Assembly (NCBI GenBank): GCA_029937135.1 | Contig: JAPYQX010000016.1 | Location: 1-21,061 of the forward strand | From: Nitrospinota bacterium | GTDB lineage: Bacteria; UBA8248 | Direction of reading: 5' to 3' | Length of the DNA: 21,061 bases | In this document: positions 16,756 through 21,061 of the stretch, in pieces | Layout: each line of letters begins with the position of its first letter | Position numbering within the stretch: the stretch's first letter is position 1 | The notes under the pieces: model-generated | Told to the model about the DNA's origin: nothing | The model's input: the letters and a program-made list of their open reading frames with translations, nothing else | Databases searched by the model: none | Position numbers and translations under genes: made by a program

Positions 16756-17472
16756 TTACGCGGGCGGCCAGATTCGCTGCCCGAGGGAGGGTGAGCCCGG
16801 CGCGTGAATGAGGCTCTTCACGGCGTTGTGCGACCTTTCGATCGTTTCGGTGGTGAAATTTTCCTTGAGCGATTCAAGCGATATCCATTCGTACATGATC
16901 GCGTGCTTGGCCCAGCCCGAGACGGAAACCAGGTTGCGCGCGCCGACGCAGCCCGTCATTTCCTTCAGACGGGGCATCCGGACCTGGGCGTACCAGGAGC
17001 CGAGTTCGTCTTCGTTTTCGAGAGCATTGATGTTGAACGTACCCACCTGGATGGCGGGGCCGGGGGTGATGCCCGGCGAGCGGGTGGCGGTCTCGTAGCC
17101 GTCGATGCGGTCTCGCTCCATGAAAATACAGGACCGCTCCCCCTCTCGCCGCCCGAACATCTCCCGCTCCTCTGAACCCCATTTCTCGGCAAGCTGGGCC
17201 GGGCCGGGATCGAGAAATGTGGTCGGCAGCTCGGCTCCAAAAAGGAGAAGATAGCCGTTTCCGGCGGGGACGCCGGGATCTTTCGTGTGGGTCAGGATAC
17301 GGCTCTTGTGCGCTTCGCGCTCCTCGTCCCAGATGTTCTCGACGTGAGCCGCCCACAGGTAGCCGGGCCGCTTGAGGGCCTCGGGGAGATGAACTTCGTG
17401 GAGCCAGGAGAGATATTCCTCCTTGCCGCCGTCGGGAAGATCGTACCAGGTTGCCCAAATGCCTCGGTCCAT
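16756..17472 (-). CDS. Protein of two EthD-like dimeric alpha+beta barrel repeats
   Basis: ATG at 17470-17472 is chosen because AAGGAG lies 8 bases upstream; the frame extends 13 codons further without a better signal. The 238 residues look like an internal duplication. W23, V27, P30, G37 and A41 of the first half recur at W160, V164, P167, G174 and A178, all offset by 137, in the pattern W...V..P......G...A. Each half also has strand-like ends (GIWATWYDLP; AIQVGTFNIN). This is the ferredoxin-like dimeric alpha-beta barrel fold of EthD, monooxygenase and muconolactone-isomerase-type proteins. I do not recognise a specific function. It lies just upstream of the amidohydrolase gene and diverges from the MetE-like gene. 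Confidence 0.7.
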   Translation of the reverse strand: MDRGIWATWYDLPDGGKEEYLSWLHEVHLPEALKRPGYLWAAHVENIWDEEREAHKSRILTHTKDPGVPAGNGYLLLFGAELPTTFLDPGPAQLAEKWGSEEREMFGRREGERSCIFMERDRIDGYETATRSPGITPGPAIQVGTFNINALENEDELGSWYAQVRMPRLKEMTGCVGARNLVSVSGWAKHAIMYEWISLESLKENFTTETIERSHNAVKSLIHAPGSPSLGQRIWPPA

Positions 17473-17660
17473 CGGAAGTCTCCTTCGTGAAAGCTGGATT
17501 GCAGGGGCCAATCGTTGTTATTGGGCTCCCGGTGCGCGCCGGCGCGGCCGCCGGATACGTCCTTTGAAACCATTTTGCGTTTTTCGGCGTCCGGCCGGAG
17601 AGGGCCGGGGGAAAGACCCCGTCGCCCGGAGTGTTTCTGGCTGGCCTCTTATCCTTTATG

Positions 17661-17670
17661 ATGCCGGCAT
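17661..17670. promoter_or_regulatory. Short palindrome in the divergent EthD-like/MetE-like gap
   Basis: ATGCCGGCAT is a perfect 10-base palindrome 34 bases before the MetE-like TTG start. It overlaps a TATGAT (17657-17662) that resembles a -10 box, although no good -35 box is visible. A repressor site is possible, but a palindrome this short can occur by chance. Confidence 0.25.
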
Positions 17671-17704
17671 TAAATTACCGTTAAATCCTTGAGGAGCCAG
17701 GGCC

Positions 17705-18880
17705 TTGTACACAGCGACCGATGGAATCACGCTTCCCACGACTATCGCCGGTTCACTGCCGCGTCCCGGCTGGTTCACCGAAAACCTCGCCGGCCGCCCG
17801 TTCCGGGCGGCGATGGTGGACCGGGTCTTTCGCGAGCAATACCTCGATGCGGTTTCGGCCTTTATCCGCGATCAGGAGCGCGCCGGAATCGATATCGTCA
17901 CCGACGGCGATGCGCGGTTCGACAACGACGTGGGCGGACGCTCCTGGCTCAGCTATGTAATGGAGCGCCTCGACGGCGTATCCGACTACCAGTCCATCCA
18001 ATATAAATATCCGCGAAGGAACACTCAAGCGATGGGAAGCATTCTCTTCGAGGTCTACAATTCGAGGATGCTCCCCATCGTGACGGGAAAGATCGGGCCT
18101 GGCCACATCGAGCTTCCCCAGCTCTGGCGCTGTGCCCAGCAGATGACCACAAAACCGGTCAAACTCGGGATGGCGAGCCCAGAGCAGATCGGCCGGATGC
18201 TCCCCAACGTACACTACGAGGATCGAAAAGAGCTTGTCGCCGAACTGTCCGACATCATGAACGCGGAGTTTCACCGGCTCGCCGACGCGGGCGCCGCCGT
18301 ATTCCAGGTCGAGGAGCCCTGGTTCCACCGGATGGATTACACGGCCCCCGGCGCCGAGGCCGCCGCCGAGGAGAGCGTCGCGCTATTCAACCGGAGCGTG
18401 CGGGGCCTGCGCGGCAAACTCGAGCTTTGGTGCCACACGAGTTGGGGAAACCCCGCCCAGCAGCGCGGAGGCGGCTCCGGGACCGGCTACAAGCCCGCCC
18501 TCGGGTACATGAACGAACTCGACGTGGATGTTCCCACCTTCGAGTGCGCGAGTGTGAATGGCGCGGACCTCGAGGAGATCGCCGGGAAAATCACGAAACC
18601 CAAGATTGCGATCGGCGCCGTGGATTCCCGGACGCTTCAGGTGGAGCGGCCCGAGGAAGTGGCCGGCCTGCTCCGAAGGGCGCTGGATGTGATTCCGGCT
18701 GATCGGCTATGCCTCACGACAGACAGCGGATTCGGCCGCGAGGGAATGGGCCGGAGACACGCTTTTTATAAAATGACGGCCCTCGTCCGGGGAGCGAATA
18801 TCGTCCGCCGGGAGTTGAAGATTCCCGAAGCCTATGTGCCGGCGGCGGACGCCCGTTTCGCCATCGTGGATGGTGATTGA
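17705..18880 (+). CDS. MetE-like (cobalamin-independent methionine synthase II family) protein with altered zinc site
   Basis: TTG at 17705 follows GAGGAG by 8 bases. The 391-residue length matches the C-terminal barrel of MetE standing alone. Family marks are TTIAGSLPRPGWF, the VTDGDARFDN segment, QVEEPW and FECASVNGADLEEIAGKI. In MetE the zinc is held by His, Cys, Glu and Cys. Here H244 (CHTSWGN) and E280 are present, but S246 stands at the first Cys and S341 (TTDSGFG) at the second. C243 next to H244 is the only nearby thiol. True methionine synthesis is therefore doubtful; relatives transfer alkyl groups to thiols or are uncharacterised. It is followed 62 bases on by a cupin gene, with a C/G hairpin between them. 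Confidence 0.8.
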   Translation: MYTATDGITLPTTIAGSLPRPGWFTENLAGRPFRAAMVDRVFREQYLDAVSAFIRDQERAGIDIVTDGDARFDNDVGGRSWLSYVMERLDGVSDYQSIQYKYPRRNTQAMGSILFEVYNSRMLPIVTGKIGPGHIELPQLWRCAQQMTTKPVKLGMASPEQIGRMLPNVHYEDRKELVAELSDIMNAEFHRLADAGAAVFQVEEPWFHRMDYTAPGAEAAAEESVALFNRSVRGLRGKLELWCHTSWGNPAQQRGGGSGTGYKPALGYMNELDVDVPTFECASVNGADLEEIAGKITKPKIAIGAVDSRTLQVERPEEVAGLLRRALDVIPADRLCLTTDSGFGREGMGRRHAFYKMTALVRGANIVRRELKIPEAYVPAADARFAIVDGD

Positions 18881-18942
18881 CGCGCCGCTTTTTGTCCCCC
18901 CTCGGGGGGGCCGCTGTTCATCATATTTGAAAGGGATTTTTA

Positions 18943-19326
18943 ATGGCCAAAGTATTGAGCGTGAAAGATATTCCCCCCGAATTGAAGTACGAGCCGGGTT
19001 TCGAGCTCAAATTCGGCATCACCGACGAGACCACCGGCATCGAGACCGCCACCCTCGCCAGAACCCACTTTCCCCCCGGAAGCAAGAGCAAGCGCCACTA
19101 CCATACCGAGGGGGAGCTCATCTGGTACTGCATATCGGGGACAGCCGTCTGGTATATCGGAGAGGAGCAGGAAGAGATGGTGACCGGACCGGGAGATTTC
19201 ATGTACATCCCCAAAAATGAAATCCACTGCACCGCCGTACCGAGTCAGACGGAGCCCGTCGAGGGAATAGGCGGATACGGGGGTTGCTCGAATCCCTTCA
19301 AGAGTGGAAAAACTTTCGTGGAATAG
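18943..19326 (+). CDS. Small cupin protein with complete motif 1
   Basis: The 127-residue protein has a single cupin barrel. Motif 1 is exact: G46-SKSKR-H52-Y-H54-TEG-E58. Motif 2 is GDFMYIPKNEIHCTAV. The four ligands H52, H54, E58 and the motif-2 His probably hold a divalent metal. ATG at 18943 follows GAAAGGGA. It is on the same strand as the MetE-like gene and is the last plus-strand gene of the putative catabolic island. Enzyme or sugar/acid binding protein cannot be decided. Confidence 0.85.
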   Translation: MAKVLSVKDIPPELKYEPGFELKFGITDETTGIETATLARTHFPPGSKSKRHYHTEGELIWYCISGTAVWYIGEEQEEMVTGPGDFMYIPKNEIHCTAVPSQTEPVEGIGGYGGCSNPFKSGKTFVE

Positions 19327-19338
19327 CCCTGACGCGGA

Positions 19339-19815
19339 TTAGTTCCGGAGGGCGTTCTCCCATCTACCGCCGGGAAGGCGGCAGGCGGTGTCGATTCCGC
19401 GCCGGAGGAAGATTCCGGCCCTGAGGGTCTGTTCGTACTCCCGGCAGAACTGCCCGCTTGCGTTCTTGAAAGCGGGTTTCGCCACGACCGCGCCCCTGAT
19501 TCCCGTCCGGGGATTCGACCATTTCACCTTGGTCCATGACCGCGCTTTTTCGAGCGCGAATTGCGTATTTTCGGAGAGAAGGTAGCGGTCGCTATCCTCC
19601 AGATATATCGACGGCGATTGACTGTAGCCGCCGTGATGGTGGGTATCGGGGTAGTGATCGTGGGTGTGATGGCGGTGCCCGATCAGGTAGGGGCTCAGGA
19701 GGAGCAAATGAAAGCCGAAGCCGATGCGGCCCCTTCGCCTGGCTTCGGCTTCGCCGCCGAAAAGAATGACGGAAATCGCCGCGGTGAACATCGCCGCAAC
19801 CAGAATTTTCTTCAT
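19339..19815 (-). CDS. Small secreted protein, RT0821/Lpp0805-like surface antigen C-terminal domain with His-rich segment
   Basis: ATG at 19813-19815 (MKKILVAAMF) is chosen because it begins a clear Sec signal peptide with an AEA cleavage region; the frame extends 21 codons further. The mature protein starts with RRRGRIGFGFH, a short hydrophobic patch (LLLLSPYLIG) and a His-rich run (HRHHTHDHYPDTHHH). The C-terminal 70 residues carry a pattern I associate with RT0821/Lpp0805 and 17-kDa surface proteins: W-SNPRTG-GAVVAKPAFKN-SGQFCREYEQTL and TACRLPGGRW, with two conserved Cys. It is probably periplasmic or outer-membrane associated. The His-rich part may bind Zn, Ni or Cu. It ends 13 bases from the convergent cupin gene. 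Confidence 0.7.
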   Translation of the reverse strand: MKKILVAAMFTAAISVILFGGEAEARRRGRIGFGFHLLLLSPYLIGHRHHTHDHYPDTHHHGGYSQSPSIYLEDSDRYLLSENTQFALEKARSWTKVKWSNPRTGIRGAVVAKPAFKNASGQFCREYEQTLRAGIFLRRGIDTACRLPGGRWENALRN

Positions 19816-20017
19816 CGCCCCGAATCCAATCATTTGATCGGGCCTCATAACTGATTCACAGAAAAGTCTCACCCTCAAGCCTGACTATAGATTAGCAAAA
19901 AAACGGAAAATTAGGCAGGAAATGAAATCGTTAAAAAAAATGTTCTGGCAGTATAAGGCACTTTTGGCAAGAGCCGCCCTTCGGGTGAGAACGGGGCTCT
20001 GGGTGGTAAAGAGGAGG

Positions 20018-20380
20018 CTAGAACTCCTCCTCTTCTTCGGATTCGGGGAATGCCTTCTCCATCGCTGTCAAGAAACTGGTTTTTTGCTCTTCGGGGACAT
20101 TGAGGGAAAATCCCATGTTCCAGGTGGGCGGGTCGTTGTCGTTTTCCGACCGCCAGGCCAATATCGCCGGGAAGCCCATGAAAAACTTTCCGTTAATCTC
20201 GATTGTGCACTCAATCTCCTCGCCCACATTGAGCGATTTAGGGGATTCCACCATGAATCCGCCGGCGCTGACATCCCGGGGCGAGAGAAGGACATCCGAG
20301 ATGGCGGGCGCGTCGATAAGGACGAGATTCGAGTACACCGGGTGCCGGTGAAAGGTTCGGTGCTCAGCTCCAGGGGACAT
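20018..20380 (-). CDS. PilZ-domain protein (predicted cyclic-di-GMP binding)
   Basis: ATG at 20378-20380 follows AAAAGAGA; the frame extends 41 codons further, but that part has no domain character. The 120-residue protein has the two PilZ signatures: R8-TFH-R12 (RxxxR) and D-V-S-A-G-G (D/NxSxxG) about 30 residues later, followed by beta strands (IECTIEINGKFFMG, AILAWR, NMGFSLN). PilZ proteins bind cyclic di-GMP and control motility, exopolysaccharide or adhesion, usually through a partner. The acidic tail SEEEEEF is unusual and may be a docking segment. No diguanylate cyclase is in the window. Confidence 0.85.
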   Translation of the reverse strand: MSPGAEHRTFHRHPVYSNLVLIDAPAISDVLLSPRDVSAGGFMVESPKSLNVGEEIECTIEINGKFFMGFPAILAWRSENDNDPPTWNMGFSLNVPEEQKTSFLTAMEKAFPESEEEEEF

Positions 20381-20893
20381 GGCCGGTCTCTTTTGGCCGG
20401 GGCGGGTCTGCTCTGGCGTTGATCGGATTGACTCCCGATGAATTGGGAGAGGTTGAGAACCCTGAAAATCCGGATTCCTTCTCGATATGGGTGGCGCAAT
20501 CAACTGATTTCATCGAGCTGCGCTCCATTTTTACCATTAAAGTCTCTGAAAATAAAAGCGATAAAATAATGACCCGGACAGCGCTCAGGCGGGCTGGAAT
20601 TATTTTGTGAATTTCTCCTCTAATGATAGCAGACCGGCGCGAGCCGGAGATCTTCCGCCATCTCTAATAATTCAAATAATTTAATTTCGAGGCGGAAAAA
20701 TTTATTATGATTGGCTCTGGCCACAAAAATAAATTCAGTGTGTATGATCGAAACGCGTGTTATTTCAGGAGGCGAGAAAAATTGTTCCGCCCCAGGTTAA
20801 TCCGCTTCGTTGAAAAGGGGCCGAATAATCGCACGCTATCAACGGATGGTCCGCCCACGGCGGATGGTCCGCACCCGGTGAGGGAGAGGTGAT
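20381..20893. other. Gene-poor stretch
   Basis: About 510 bases between the PilZ start and the right-edge gene hold no convincing coding sequence. Short open frames at 20419-20610 and 20707-20892 (plus) have no family-like sequence. From about 20530 to 20720 it is AT-rich with several AATAATT-like runs, as in a promoter region. The last part contains the tandem repeat described separately. Confidence 0.5.
20843..20878 (+). repeat. 18-base tandem direct repeat
   Basis: CGGATGGTCCGCCCACGG (20843-20860) is followed directly by CGGATGGTCCGCACCCGG (20861-20878), 16 of 18 bases identical. It lies 16 bases before the start of the right-edge gene, so it falls in the promoter or leader. It could be a pair of regulator half-sites or simple slippage. 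Confidence 0.7.
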
Positions 20894-21061
20894 ATGACCG
20901 GCGAGCCCGAAGCGGGAAAAGAAAGCACCGCCCCTGACGCGGGAAAAGAAAATAGCCCATCTAAAGCGAGGAGTTTTACAGTCCGCCCCGCGATACCGGA
21001 GAATCTCCGGCGCCTGATCCGTAAACTCCAGAAAAACTACCATTTCTTCTCGGATATGAGC
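20894..21061 (+). CDS. Start of an unidentified protein, cut by the right edge
   Basis: ATG at 20894 follows GGGAGAGG, and the frame is open for 56 codons to the end of the window. The first 25 residues are hydrophilic and include a repeated AGKE element, coded by a direct repeat GCGGGAAAAGAAA (from 20914 and 20939). After that FTVRPAIPENLRRLIRKL resembles the first strand and helix of GNAT acetyltransferases, but too little is present to be sure. The longest gene-poor gap of the window lies just upstream. Confidence 0.55.
   Translation, partial: MTGEPEAGKESTAPDAGKENSPSKARSFTVRPAIPENLRRLIRKLQKNYHFFSDMS

Noticed and set aside
18896..18910. C6-TC-G7 hairpin between the MetE-like and cupin genes as a terminator
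   Set aside because: No T-tract follows on the plus strand; it may only be a GC-rich spacer.
20707..20892. 61-codon plus-strand open frame before the right-edge gene
   Set aside because: It runs through the tandem repeat, has no good ribosome binding site and no recognisable sequence.

Overview
The window is GC-rich, densely packed bacterial chromosome. Several genes use GTG or TTG starts behind purine-rich ribosome binding sites. Signal peptides, an NnrS-type membrane protein, an RT0821-like surface protein and a PilZ protein suggest a Gram-negative, probably respiring bacterium. The exact lineage cannot be read from the sequence; an uncultured environmental proteobacterium-like or Tectomicrobia-like organism would fit, but this is a guess. 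I saw no tRNA, rRNA, CRISPR array, insertion sequence or phage gene.

Left end (1-3032): three neighbouring genes are recognisable but broken in the sequence given. They are a dihydrodipicolinate-synthase-family gene (+, one in-frame stop and two frame changes), an ABC-transporter solute-binding protein (-, one frameshift) and an NnrS-family membrane protein (-, two frameshifts). Every complete gene from 3188 onward is open, so this is either a local patch of decay or poor sequence at this end.

Middle (3188-10490): a CapA-like protein (-) diverges from an M24 'pita-bread' hydrolase (+). After it come an acyl-CoA dehydrogenase and a tightly coupled LigA/LigB extradiol-dioxygenase pair (+), which converge on a lone xanthine-dehydrogenase-type molybdopterin subunit (-).

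Central regulatory point and right half (10491-19326): an IclR regulator is transcribed away from the molybdopterin subunit across a 254-base gap holding a GTACACAT/ATGTGTAC inverted repeat. Behind it, in one direction, lie a cupin, a Cys-type sulfatase, a second M24 homologue and a pirin. Next come an ACMSD-like amidohydrolase and a duplicated EthD-like protein (-), then a MetE-like protein and another cupin (+).

Taken together, 4.4-19.3 kb looks like a catabolic island. Ring or heteroring hydroxylation, extradiol cleavage, amidohydrolase/decarboxylase, sulfate-ester hydrolysis, cupin and pirin functions sit around one IclR regulator. The substrate is not evident. A recurring oddity is that several enzymes keep the family fold but have lost canonical metal ligands or the usual catalytic residue: both M24 proteins, the MetE-like protein and possibly the acyl-CoA dehydrogenase.

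Right end (19339-21061): a small His-rich secreted protein and a PilZ protein (-), a gene-poor stretch of about 500 bases with an 18-base tandem repeat, and the start of an unidentified gene running off the edge.
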